Source of the DNA: JAQUBU01 sp036677685
GTDB lineage: Bacteria; Bacillota; Syntrophomonadia; Syntrophomonadales; Syntrophomonadaceae
DNA: 64,000 bases
Reading direction: 5' to 3'
Assembly: GCA_036677685.1 (NCBI GenBank)
Contig: JAVBWA010000012.1
Span: forward strand, 124,001-188,000
Below the pieces are notes generated by a model that did no database searches, was not told the origin of the DNA, and worked only from the letters and a program-made list of their open reading frames with translations. The translations under genes and the position numbers were made by a program. This document shows, piece by piece, positions 52,245 to 62,156 of the stretch (positions within the stretch are counted from its first letter, which is position 1; each line of letters begins with the position of its first letter).

Positions 52245-52889
52245 CTAAATCTTTTGCCCGCATTCCGGACAGAATTTGACCCCCGGGGTCAAGGCAGTTC
52301 CACAGGCAGGGCATTCACTTTTGGCTTTTAATTGTGCGCCGCACTCCGGGCAGAACTTGGCATTGGCGGCCAACGGTGTTTCGCACTGGGGACAGCATGC
52401 GCGGATGTTCTCGCGCCAGTTGCCTTCGGCCAGTTTCTTGTCTTCCTCCGCCATGGAGGCATGCGCCCACACTTCCTCCACCGACTTGCTGGCCTGCGCC
52501 GCCGCCATTTCCACTCCCAGATCAGGAGCGCATTCCTTGCACAGACCTTTTTTATTATTCCAGCAGTTCTTGCGGCAGACCCAGCTCATACATCGAGGGC
52601 ACTGTATAAAATCAGGTTTCAGTTCTTCCATGGCTGCTTCAAAAGCCTCGTCATGAGCCTTTTCCCAGGTAGCCGAACGCACCCTTTCCCCTACATTGGC
52701 AGCGCTGCTGAAAATCCCGCCCAGCAAACCGCCGGCAGTATCCAGAACATCACTCAATGTTCCTGAAACCGAAGGCTTGAAGCGAGTGCGGTAGCCGCTG
52801 CCGCAACGATCACAATAAAATTCGAATTGAAAGCCCTTGTTGGTGCTTTCATCGCTATAGTTTTTTGTAAATTCAATTCTTTCAGCCAT
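52245..52889 (-). CDS. Multi-zinc-ribbon protein
   Basis: 214 residues with no TM helix. N-terminal CDRCGSGY ribbon partnered by CPRCMSW; middle CRKNCWNNKKGLCKEC; C-terminal double zinc ribbon CCPQCETPL...FCPECGAQL and CPACGTAL...FCPECGQKI. A Gly/Ala-rich helix (about 45-75) resembles a membrane- or partner-interacting segment. AGGGGAGGG precedes ATG. Function unknown; such proteins are often adaptors. Two LytTR-type sites lie upstream. Confidence 0.8.
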   Translation of the reverse strand: MAERIEFTKNYSDESTNKGFQFEFYCDRCGSGYRTRFKPSVSGTLSDVLDTAGGLLGGIFSSAANVGERVRSATWEKAHDEAFEAAMEELKPDFIQCPRCMSWVCRKNCWNNKKGLCKECAPDLGVEMAAAQASKSVEEVWAHASMAEEDKKLAEGNWRENIRACCPQCETPLAANAKFCPECGAQLKAKSECPACGTALTPGVKFCPECGQKI

Positions 52890-53046
52890 TAAACCTATAC
52901 CCTCCCCTTAAATCATTACAGCTTGAAGATTAGCCATCTCGCCTGCCCCGTAAGATAAACCACCGCTAGTTCTTTCCTATATTTTAGCAAATTCTATATG
53001 AAAATATAGCCTTGCCATTGGTCGCAGGCGTTAAGTCCTGCTCCGA

Positions 53047-53076
53047 TATGAGCAATCGTTTTTGGGGTATGAATAT
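53047..53076. promoter_or_regulatory. Possible LytTR operator
   Basis: TATGAGCAA, 12 bases (TCGTTTTTGGGG), TATGAATAT; 21-bp period. The spacer resembles that of the site at 45525. Confidence 0.4.
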
Positions 53077-53165
53077 CACAACTAATCTTTTCATGAGAAG
53101 GGGCAGCGTATGAATCCGGCGGGTCTTCCCTACCACGTGCAGGGGGACTATGGTCACTACTGGGG

Positions 53166-53195
53166 TATGAACAACCGATTTTAGGGAACGAACGT
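53166..53195. promoter_or_regulatory. Possible LytTR operator
   Basis: TATGAACAA, 12 bases (CCGATTTTAGGG), AACGAACGT; 21-bp period. Spacer nearly identical to that at 45525 (CCGCTTTTCGGG). Confidence 0.5.
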
Positions 53196-53561
53196 CGGTT
53201 GCCTGACGTTATTAAGGCATTGAAAATAGTAGTTAAGTATATTCTGCTGTCTTTATTTTACCTGTTTTATTGATGGGGGCTATTATCAGGAAATATGCCC
53301 GATCCTCAAGCGGGTTTATGAACAGCAAAGAGCAACGGGCACAGCATCAGCGGCTTGACTATCGGCACTTCCGCCGCGCCCGATACCCTGGAGGGCTGCA
53401 GTCCATCGGCGGCTAAAGATTATCAGGAGGATTAAAGGGAAGGTTCTTTGGGGGGACGGCCGCTGTCAGCATTGCCGGTCGCCGCTGTGTAATCGGCAAT
53501 GGCGCCATTTTTCATGTTCCTACAAATCCTCCGTCCCCGTGCCTCCGCGGGTGTGATGACA

Positions 53562-56500
53562 TCAGCGTTGCTTGTTCAATCGGTTCATTATTTCCCGGTG
53601 CAGGTAATAACATACAGGCCAATCCGGGCCTTCATAAAATACGGTTTTGTTGTAAAAACCCGGGTTGCTTATTATGGTTGACAATTCCCATGCGGAATGA
53701 CCGGGCAGGTATAGATGGTCCAAGGTATCCGATGATACATTGGGGAATCTTTGATAGGCAAGGGAAGCAGCTGTAGCGTTTTTATTAAAATTATTGTTCG
53801 CTTCATAGTAGGTTAAAACAAATTCGGGGTCTTTAAACGCTGTCTCCACAACAACATCCTTCATCAAGCCTTGAAAATTAACATTAATAACATCGCTCAC
53901 ATTCATGGCGACTTTCAAAAATTGTAAAAACAGATGCCGGTTTCCCGGAGAATCGAAGAACATTCCAGCCTGCCCGACAAAATCCGAAAAGTAAATGACT
54001 TTGCGGGCGTATTTTTTAGAAAAATCATCAGTAAATTGTTCCAAATAATCGGTTGTCCCAAAAGCAATTTCAATCTTTTTATGCTGGTAGGTTTTACGCC
54101 AAATTTCAGGCAGGGCGTTGTAGTAATACTCGTGCAACAATCTTTCATCTTTAAGCATAAATAATTCCAAGACCAGATCGAAATCATATCCGTATTGCTT
54201 TATTAATTCTTCAAGCTCCTGACGTGTATCCTGGGGGCCTTTAAACCATGAATACAAATACCAGGCTGCGATTATTCCTCCCAGAATACCTCCCGCAAAT
54301 AATCCCTGGCTGAGTTCTCCGTTCTGGTCGCGATAATTCACGGGATCATTGCCAGCATAGGAATAGGGGGCGGGGTACTGCCCGGCCGGATCAGTTTGAT
54401 AAAAACGTCCCAGATCAGGATCATATAAACGGGCGCGGTAATTATACAGACTGCTCTCGCCATCGTACTCCTGGCCTGTATAAAGGTACTGGGTGGCACT
54501 GCCTCCCGCCCTGCGCATCATCTGTCCGTAGGAAAGGTAATCAAACCGGCTGACGGCAGCTTTTTTCTCATCCATTATCAGCCGCGTTGAACCAAGATGA
54601 TCTTTCAAGGGGTAATACAATTTGCCAGCATCCAGGTAAGCCAGCATATTGTTCAAGCCATACAGGTAACAGACTGCTTTTTCCGTCCCGTTTGTTTTGG
54701 TTTTTTCCACCAGCGGGTATGAGTTCAATCCGTGCAGGTAAAGCTTTTCCATGAATACGGTTGAACCTTCGCAGTTTTGGTATTTTTCATAGACTCTCTG
54801 GTTGTATTCCCCGTAATTAAAAAGAAGCCGGTTGCCCTGGGCATTGGTCATCTGTATTTGCGCGGCCAGGTTTATCACCGGGTCATAGGTAATAGCGCTG
54901 ATATTCCTGGCGGGTGATGAGACTACCGCCCCGTTCGGGTTATACGCATAACTGCCGCAGGTAGTGCTCCCACTGAGGCTTATATCGTCGATTAAAAATG
55001 AGGGGCCTGCGCCTTTATCATCGGGGTTTCTTTTATAATTGCGCAGTTCCAGTTCAATGAACCCCACAGGTTCTTTTATTCCTGTAAGCAGGGCCCGCAT
55101 ATCCACCTGTATATTATTCCGGGTCCAGACCTCGGTCTGGTTGATTACGCCAAGCTTCTTGGCAGCCACTTGCCCCGATGCCGTGCCAATGACTAAAAAC
55201 CAGGCAGCCTCTCCCATCCCGGCGTTGAAATCTGCGCCCGTCTTTATCCAGTAACTCAAGGTATACGCCGCAGCAGGCTCAAGATAGGATTGAAATTTCA
55301 GGTATTCGTAGTGGGCCAGGCTTCCCCCGGCCAGTTTAAGCGACCGCGTGCCGCTATGATAATCCCCGGTTTCGATACCGCTTGCGCTGGGACCGCTGTT
55401 GTTACTTCCCCAGCTCCAGTTCCCCGAACTCATGGTGCCGGGTGTCAGGCCTTCAAAATCCATACCTGTATTTACCGTGCTGGTGATATCGCGCACCTGG
55501 TTATTGATTCGCTTTTGACCGCTCTGTACATAGTTGTACTGTTTAAGGGTAACTCCCGGCCTGGACGTGATCATATTCCCATTGTCATCATAGGGTGTAT
55601 CGCAGGGATTAAGACTCCAGGCATCTTTCAAGGAATTGACTCCGGCTGTCAAACGGTTGAATGAATCATACTGGTACAGGGTGGCATATGGTTGCGGCAA
55701 AACCGACGGGTTGCCCGGCTTATACGAAAATCCGGTCTTTGCTATAGCTCCATTATAGTATTTGGTTCCATCGTACCCGCCCTCTGTATAATAATCCAGG
55801 GCTTCATTGCAAAATGCATCATCTATTGATGCGAGATATCCGGCATCATTGTACGAGTAGATCCTGGTCAGAGAGTTATCCACATCCGGCTGGGTGCCCG
55901 CATTTATTTTTTCACTGATCAGTCTGCCGTAAAAATCATACTGGTAAAAGGCATAACACTGTTCAATCGGTTTCGGCGGGTTCGACGGGTCGACCACTCC
56001 GGTGCCGTCAAAAGGCTGGCCGACTGAGGCCAGACGTCCCACCCGGTCATAGCTATATCCCACCTTTATTGAATTGCCCCGGGAATCCTTGACCGGATAT
56101 ATAATCGCTTTAAGCTGGTTCTGGTTGTTATACACATAGGTAAAATCATGGGCTGTACTGGTATAGCCATTAACGGTATGGGAGCTTTGGGTAATATTGC
56201 CGTAGGCGTCATATTGATATTTTATGGTATCAGGCTGAGCTCCATTGTTGATCTGTACCCGGCTTACCTTGCCCAGCATATACGGTCTGTCAACGCTGTC
56301 GGCATCCAGGTCATAGTCGTTTCTTGCTTTCCAATGGCCTGCTGCGTAATCCGGATCAGCGCTCTGCGTTGCATCGGTTATGGGGAAGGCCTGCACGTTT
56401 ACTTTTTGCCGAAGCTTTCCCGAATCGTTCCAGGGATAGTTTGCGTCCTGGATATACCCGGTTTCGATCACCCGGCCGAAACTGTCATACTTGTAATACA

Positions 56501-59500
56501 CGATCCGCTGCGGGGTCAGGGACTGTCCCTCGGCATCCTGGGTAAAGCGGAGCCGGTTGGCTGTATCATACATATACGTCATGCTTCCCCGGTCCGGGGT
56601 GGTCTTTTTCTGTAACCGTCCGTTAAAGGTATATTCAAGGCTTTCTTTCCAAATCGCGGCGTCGGAGCCCGCGGGGGGATGATAGTAATTGGGCTGGTAT
56701 ACGGTTGTTTTGTTTTCAAACAGGTTATAATCATAGCCCCGAGTTATATACGGACCTCCGCTTTTCCCATGGCGAATCATAATGATTCGCCCCTGCAAAT
56801 CACGGGTAGTTGTTTTTTCGGTCATTATCGCCGTGCCGCTTTTGGTAAGGGCCTGTACGCGCGACACCTTCTCCGTAAAATACTTGTTATCGTTAACCTC
56901 ATAGTCATTATCCGCACCGGGCCTGGTTAAAGACGTACAACTGCCGTTCGAGACAGCAACCGTAAAATATTTAACCGGGTCGGAACTGCCATGGGGCAAT
57001 ACTACCTCGGTGAGCCGGTTCAGCGGTGATGCTTCATACTTGTTGGTCAGATAATTCTTTACCGAGGCCTCCAGGTATTCCTGCCGGCTAAGGTGCCGCC
57101 CATCCGGGTTAAAAAGATAGGTATCCGGGCCGCCCAAAAGTAATTGAGGTGCCAGGCCATTATCATCTGCGGTTTCGGCCTGGGGAGCCGCAATTATTAC
57201 CTGCGCCGTTGAAGGGTTCCGACTGTACTGGATACGTCCCAGGTTGTCATAAAAAGTGCCTTTATTCTTTACGCGGTATTGATCCTTGAACGACCCGGCC
57301 ACCTCTTTCCCCTCAAGATTGATGGTCTGCATCACATCACCAAGACCGTCCCTGAAGGTTATCGAGAGCTGCGGTTCCTGCAGCAGCACCACATCATCAA
57401 ATGCTCCGGGTTTAGTCAAGCACAGCGTTAATTTCCCGTATTTCTCAGGCACCGGGCTGGGATACTGGTACTTGTAATTGAAAAGCTGTACCCCGTCGGC
57501 GTAAAACATGATAAAGCCGTCTACAACCAGGAATAACCATTCTTCTTTGAATTCGACCTTATTATTGACTGCTATCTCAACCAGCGTGTTGTCAGGGTCC
57601 TTTCGCAGCAGCTTCCACTTTTGGGTTGCTTCCTGCCACTGTACAAAATAGTATTCATTCCCCACGGCCACATCGGGGAGGGCGGTCATGTTCCGTATAA
57701 CCCTTACACGGGCGGCAAAATTGGTATACGCTACCTTGGATAACGTGGCTCTACTCCCTAATGGTTCAGCACTCGTTCCGCTGTAGCTTAACTCGCCATT
57801 GATGATCGACCATTTGTTTTTATCAGTAAAATCCCAGCCCTCCAGATTCTGGTCATGGAAGTCGAAAAACAAACTGTCGCAGGAGCTGCCCAGTTCCATA
57901 GTACTATTGGGATATTGGGGATTGAACATGTTGCTGGGAAACAAAGTCCGGGAATAGGTGTTGATGGATAGTGCGGCAACTCTCTCCAGAGGGCCGTAAG
58001 TTGCCACTGGAACACCAAAACAATCATATACGGTTTGCACTGCCTGGGTGTTGTTATCCAGCATCGCCAATGTTTTGTAGTCCACCCCATCATATACGGT
58101 CGCTGTAAAAGCGGCGGCAGCCGGTGAAAACCGGAAATTGTCCGCCAGGCAATATTTGCTTGTATTCTGGTTGTACCCAAATATTTTAAAATATAGTACA
58201 GTATCCGCAGGTAAATTATTATCCTTTTTAATCTTCATCAGGTCGATGACCTTGGCGAAGTAGCTCCATTTTTTAAGCGCTCCGGACAGATCAACGACCA
58301 TGGGATTCCCTACTGTCTTGTCATCCGCTGCCTTGTAAAAGCTGATCTCAAACTGCGCTTTCCCCTGCTGCGGGTCAAATTCATTTTCCGCTCTTGCCCA
58401 GAGCGCGAATACATATTTCTTATCCTGCTGCATGGGCTGGATTATTTTATAACAGCCTGCCTTCGCACCATGCCCCGGATTTAATTTAAGGCACCGGCTT
58501 CCGGTATGGTAATCAATGGTGGTAACATTGTCTTTAAGGGAAGCGCCCGTTTCGCTCCAGGTCCAGCTCTCCAGGTTTTCATAAGGTTCAAACCCCAGGT
58601 AGCTGAATTCATCACGGGATGCGGCGGCGTTTATTGCGCTGGCAGCGATTCGGCATTCATCAGCGGTATAAACAAAGCTGGTATTCCGGTTATCCACATC
58701 CGCCTGTTCCAAAACCTGGCCCTTGGCGCTGCGGGAGAGCACGGTGTTTTCTTGCAGCCAATCCGCTCCCGGTTCCGGGCTGTCGTCTTGCCAACTGTTG
58801 AATGCCGACGGCGCGGCGTTTAACGCGCGGTACGATTTATACGGCGCCCACTGGCCGGGGCCATGTCCCCAGTCTTGACGCCACGTGCTTATGGTTATAC
58901 CCTTGGTTTTTTCCCCACCGGTTCCGGCTTGCTTTATTTTGCGCCAGGTCTTGACTACCGGCGTGAGCATATTGAGACTCCGGCTTTGATCATATATTTC
59001 CCACCAATAGGTGAATTGCTGTATATACTGCTGCTTTATGCCGTTAAAATCATAATTCTCATCAGTGGCCCGCACCAGCAACCCGGTATCTGCCGAATAA
59101 TCCATGAGCTGGTTCTTGCTTACGCCGTCCGCGGTTTGCTTGGCTTTTTTCTGCCGCGCGTAATATCCTTTGCTCCTTTTGCCCAGGAGAGTTTCACTTA
59201 CCCACCAGAACTGGGTTTCCGAAACAACCGTGTCAGATGACAAAGAACCCGTGCGGAAAATGTTTGATGCATATCCCGCGCCCTGTATAATGCTGTAATA
59301 ATCCGCAGCATTAGTTGTACTGTCAGCCGGATATGGCGATGCGGGCGTCTCGGAGGGAGTCAGGCCGTTAAAAAAGCAGGTTTCCGTATACCCGCTGCCG
59401 GCCTCCGTGATGCTGACCGCACCTGGTATGGCGGTTGCTTTATTGAAACGGGGAATATACCCTCCCCCATCCACGGTTGCGCTGGCGGTATCATATACAA

Positions 59501-62126
59501 AGCCGGTTACCCGGCTGTCATATCCGTTTTGAGCGGTTATGCTTTTAACCGCGTACACAGTCTGCTTATCCTGGCACTTCTCCGTGATTACCCGGCGCAA
59601 AGTCATGCTGCCCGATGCCCCGTCATAGGTTCCGGTATACGACACCAGGGCATGGTTTCCCAGCAGGGAAACTCCGGCATCGGTGTAAATCTTTTCTCCG
59701 GTCAGGACCAGGGATGAGTCGACCACGGCGCCGTTCTTTAAAGGGTATACCACAGTTTTCACCGCAGCGGTTCCGGTCTGAACCTGGTAGGCCAGGTAAC
59801 GGGATTCCTGCACCTGCACAGTGGGGATATCCCGGTCGGTGAGGGAATCCGGGATGGTAAAAATTTCTTCCCAGGTGTGATCGGGCTGCTGGTAGTATAG
59901 CTGGTTGCAGTAGATTGCATAATTGCTCCCCTGATTCCCGGTCACTGCGGCCTTGCACGCCATTCCCGCCGAAGCCTGCCGGCTATGCATGCCGTCAGGC
60001 ACTTCCCAGGTTTCACTGTCCACATTGTACTTTATCAGATCATAGGTATAAGGTAAGGCATCGTTGGTTTTAATTATCCGGGCGACTTCATCGCAGGCCA
60101 TGTCAAGGGATATTAGCTGTACCTGTTCCGGATCGGTCAGGTCACGGTATATCCATTCCCGGCCGTTAAAACGGTACATCTTCTGGCCAATCCCGGCCAG
60201 GCTCCCTTTCAGTTTCAGCCCGGCAATGGGCTGGCCTTCAGGGTAGGCCTGCTGGCAAATGGTGTGGGTCTGCACTTTACTGAATGCCTCATCCCACCTG
60301 CAAGCCATGTACTGTACAGTATTGAGGCCCCCTTTGCGCATAAGCAGTTGCACAGTTGCCAGGCTGTCTTCCGCCTGCATGCTTATTCCGCTTACCGACG
60401 CGAGTTCAATGCCTTGTGTAAACCCGTTTGACTGCCAGGTCCCGGTCGCGTCAAGGAAGTAGAGGTATAATCTCATGTCCTTGCCGCTGTTCGGACAAGA
60501 TCCGGCCAGCAGGAAATTATTCTTCGCTGCCAGGGCATGGAGTGCCTGGCTTCCTCCGTTTAGGGTGGCAGGCGTTTCACTGGTCCACCCTGCAGATGTA
60601 AAGGTATAGCGGTTTAATATCCCGCTGTTGGTTCCGATAAGCGTACAAAACCGCGTTCCTGCAGCGAGTATCACCTTTTCGTCTCCATACTCCGGTGAAT
60701 AATAGGGAACCGTCGCAGTTCCCGAGGCGACCGCAGGCTGTATCCATTCCCCCCGCCTGGAGCTGTTTTGATAGAAAGGGTAGACTCTTGCGCCGGTATA
60801 TAAAACGAAGAGCTCCCGGTCCGTGGCCGCCATGATACTGTCATAGGCCGCGGCGCCGGCAAGGGGGATATCCCGGTACTCCCATTTCAGCCAGCGTCCA
60901 TCCCAGGTATAGATTTGCAGGACAACTGTATGGTTGCTCCCCAGCCATGTTACGGCTGCATAATTCTTTTCAAAATACCACCTCGGTTTACTGTAGGTAA
61001 TACCGCCGGCAGCAGGTGCGGCAATTGACAGGCTGCGGCTGGAACGCTCTATTTCCAGGCTCTGGTACTGATAGGAAACAACCCCGCCTTCAGGCAGCAT
61101 CACGCCTTTTAATGCTCCGTATAAAGCTCCTTTCGCCTGGTTATATATGGTAGTGCTGTTCACTCCGTCGGCGCTGGCCTGTCCAAAGTAAGTAAAAAGT
61201 GTGGCCGGCAGCGACTTTTGCTTTTGATTGATATTGCTTATTCCCAGCAACAACCTTTTTTTCAAAGCACCGCTGCCGATAAACCCGTACCCGAACCGGT
61301 GCGTAAGCAGAACGGTTCCGCCTGGCGATACTTCTTCAACCGAATCCAGGTACAGGGTTTCATACCGGTCCTGATAGGCATTAGGCGCCGGGGGATTGGT
61401 ATGCGCTTCCTGGTATTCGTCCTGATCTTTGGCTTTATAATAGAGTTTTATCATTTCACCATTTACACCGGTTATGCTTTCCAGGTAACTGGCCTGGGTA
61501 TAGAACCATCCCTGGGCTGTACCGGTTGGCTGGAGAATCTGCTGGTAGGAATAGAGCATGGTATCACTAAACCGGTTGCTTATGGAATTGAGGTTCCAGG
61601 CAACTGCCATACTCTCCTGACCATCGTTGGAGCTGCTGTCGCCCAACCAGTTCCCGTATTTCACACCCCACTGCACTGTATTTCTTCGGCAATTTATATC
61701 GCCAAAGGTATGAGTGTCTCCGTTTTCTTTTATAATTGTCCATTTTTCCTGTTGCGGATAATATAGTATCTTCCAGAACTGATAAGCGACTGTCTTGTAC
61801 TCCAGGGACTGGTCATTGTTTTTCCCCACGCACAGCAGTTCGTTCAAAGACCCGTTCGTATATATATAAAAGGACCGGCTCGATATGGCCGCACTTCCAT
61901 GCAGCTCGGCGAATATATAATCCATCAGGAGGTTCCAGCCCAGCCCAAGTGAACTTGTAGGAGCTTCCAGGTTCCAGGCAGTCGCGTCCGCGCACACCTG
62001 GCTGCGGTAGTTTATCTGCAAGGCGAGATCCAGGCCGTTGCGCCCTTTTCTATTTGCCAGGACAACGGGGAATGATACCTGACCGTTATATAGATCCATT
62101 TTATCGTCATATTGACCGTTTTTCAT
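53562..62126 (-). CDS. Giant RHS/YD-repeat protein with C-terminal variable domain
   Basis: 2854 residues. There is no signal peptide; the N-terminus (QVSFPVVLANRKGRNGLDLA) resembles SpvB/RHS heads. A beta-propeller-like and carbohydrate-binding-like middle is followed by many YD repeats (YDSFGRVIETGY, YDRVGRLASVG, YDSFNRLTAG). The core ends at LYNYRARLYDPDLGRFYQTDP then YSYAGNDPVNYRDQNGE (near 2590), the usual boundary of RHS proteins. The last 250 residues begin with a TM-like segment and continue as a domain of unknown family, the position of polymorphic toxin tips. GAGGGGG precedes ATG. It lies 31 bases after a second RHS gene. Confidence 0.9.
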   Translation of the reverse strand: MKNGQYDDKMDLYNGQVSFPVVLANRKGRNGLDLALQINYRSQVCADATAWNLEAPTSSLGLGWNLLMDYIFAELHGSAAISSRSFYIYTNGSLNELLCVGKNNDQSLEYKTVAYQFWKILYYPQQEKWTIIKENGDTHTFGDINCRRNTVQWGVKYGNWLGDSSSNDGQESMAVAWNLNSISNRFSDTMLYSYQQILQPTGTAQGWFYTQASYLESITGVNGEMIKLYYKAKDQDEYQEAHTNPPAPNAYQDRYETLYLDSVEEVSPGGTVLLTHRFGYGFIGSGALKKRLLLGISNINQKQKSLPATLFTYFGQASADGVNSTTIYNQAKGALYGALKGVMLPEGGVVSYQYQSLEIERSSRSLSIAAPAAGGITYSKPRWYFEKNYAAVTWLGSNHTVVLQIYTWDGRWLKWEYRDIPLAGAAAYDSIMAATDRELFVLYTGARVYPFYQNSSRRGEWIQPAVASGTATVPYYSPEYGDEKVILAAGTRFCTLIGTNSGILNRYTFTSAGWTSETPATLNGGSQALHALAAKNNFLLAGSCPNSGKDMRLYLYFLDATGTWQSNGFTQGIELASVSGISMQAEDSLATVQLLMRKGGLNTVQYMACRWDEAFSKVQTHTICQQAYPEGQPIAGLKLKGSLAGIGQKMYRFNGREWIYRDLTDPEQVQLISLDMACDEVARIIKTNDALPYTYDLIKYNVDSETWEVPDGMHSRQASAGMACKAAVTGNQGSNYAIYCNQLYYQQPDHTWEEIFTIPDSLTDRDIPTVQVQESRYLAYQVQTGTAAVKTVVYPLKNGAVVDSSLVLTGEKIYTDAGVSLLGNHALVSYTGTYDGASGSMTLRRVITEKCQDKQTVYAVKSITAQNGYDSRVTGFVYDTASATVDGGGYIPRFNKATAIPGAVSITEAGSGYTETCFFNGLTPSETPASPYPADSTTNAADYYSIIQGAGYASNIFRTGSLSSDTVVSETQFWWVSETLLGKRSKGYYARQKKAKQTADGVSKNQLMDYSADTGLLVRATDENYDFNGIKQQYIQQFTYWWEIYDQSRSLNMLTPVVKTWRKIKQAGTGGEKTKGITISTWRQDWGHGPGQWAPYKSYRALNAAPSAFNSWQDDSPEPGADWLQENTVLSRSAKGQVLEQADVDNRNTSFVYTADECRIAASAINAAASRDEFSYLGFEPYENLESWTWSETGASLKDNVTTIDYHTGSRCLKLNPGHGAKAGCYKIIQPMQQDKKYVFALWARAENEFDPQQGKAQFEISFYKAADDKTVGNPMVVDLSGALKKWSYFAKVIDLMKIKKDNNLPADTVLYFKIFGYNQNTSKYCLADNFRFSPAAAAFTATVYDGVDYKTLAMLDNNTQAVQTVYDCFGVPVATYGPLERVAALSINTYSRTLFPSNMFNPQYPNSTMELGSSCDSLFFDFHDQNLEGWDFTDKNKWSIINGELSYSGTSAEPLGSRATLSKVAYTNFAARVRVIRNMTALPDVAVGNEYYFVQWQEATQKWKLLRKDPDNTLVEIAVNNKVEFKEEWLFLVVDGFIMFYADGVQLFNYKYQYPSPVPEKYGKLTLCLTKPGAFDDVVLLQEPQLSITFRDGLGDVMQTINLEGKEVAGSFKDQYRVKNKGTFYDNLGRIQYSRNPSTAQVIIAAPQAETADDNGLAPQLLLGGPDTYLFNPDGRHLSRQEYLEASVKNYLTNKYEASPLNRLTEVVLPHGSSDPVKYFTVAVSNGSCTSLTRPGADNDYEVNDNKYFTEKVSRVQALTKSGTAIMTEKTTTRDLQGRIIMIRHGKSGGPYITRGYDYNLFENKTTVYQPNYYHPPAGSDAAIWKESLEYTFNGRLQKKTTPDRGSMTYMYDTANRLRFTQDAEGQSLTPQRIVYYKYDSFGRVIETGYIQDANYPWNDSGKLRQKVNVQAFPITDATQSADPDYAAGHWKARNDYDLDADSVDRPYMLGKVSRVQINNGAQPDTIKYQYDAYGNITQSSHTVNGYTSTAHDFTYVYNNQNQLKAIIYPVKDSRGNSIKVGYSYDRVGRLASVGQPFDGTGVVDPSNPPKPIEQCYAFYQYDFYGRLISEKINAGTQPDVDNSLTRIYSYNDAGYLASIDDAFCNEALDYYTEGGYDGTKYYNGAIAKTGFSYKPGNPSVLPQPYATLYQYDSFNRLTAGVNSLKDAWSLNPCDTPYDDNGNMITSRPGVTLKQYNYVQSGQKRINNQVRDITSTVNTGMDFEGLTPGTMSSGNWSWGSNNSGPSASGIETGDYHSGTRSLKLAGGSLAHYEYLKFQSYLEPAAAYTLSYWIKTGADFNAGMGEAAWFLVIGTASGQVAAKKLGVINQTEVWTRNNIQVDMRALLTGIKEPVGFIELELRNYKRNPDDKGAGPSFLIDDISLSGSTTCGSYAYNPNGAVVSSPARNISAITYDPVINLAAQIQMTNAQGNRLLFNYGEYNQRVYEKYQNCEGSTVFMEKLYLHGLNSYPLVEKTKTNGTEKAVCYLYGLNNMLAYLDAGKLYYPLKDHLGSTRLIMDEKKAAVSRFDYLSYGQMMRRAGGSATQYLYTGQEYDGESSLYNYRARLYDPDLGRFYQTDPAGQYPAPYSYAGNDPVNYRDQNGELSQGLFAGGILGGIIAAWYLYSWFKGPQDTRQELEELIKQYGYDFDLVLELFMLKDERLLHEYYYNALPEIWRKTYQHKKIEIAFGTTDYLEQFTDDFSKKYARKVIYFSDFVGQAGMFFDSPGNRHLFLQFLKVAMNVSDVINVNFQGLMKDVVVETAFKDPEFVLTYYEANNNFNKNATAASLAYQRFPNVSSDTLDHLYLPGHSAWELSTIISNPGFYNKTVFYEGPDWPVCYYLHREIMNRLNKQR

Positions 62127-62156
62127 GCTGAACCCCCTCTTGGCTTGGTAATATGT

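Larger units (their letters stand above)
52890..53561. other. Gene-poor spacer with two LytTR-type sites
   Basis: Paired half sites TATGAGCAA/TATGAATAT (53047-53076) and TATGAACAA/AACGAACGT (53166-53195). Short open stretches follow on the plus strand (a hydrophobic LLSLFYLFY peptide near 53250, then SGLTIGTSAAPDTLEG near 53350), but stops interrupt them and no ribosome site is convincing. They may be remnants of a surface protein. I see no intact immunity gene for the RHS protein here. Confidence 0.4.

Noticed and set aside
53230..53430. AgrD-like signal peptide for the LytTR kinase
   Set aside because: A hydrophobic run LLSLFYLFY is interrupted by TGA, no AgrB-type processing protease is near, and the ribosome site is poor.
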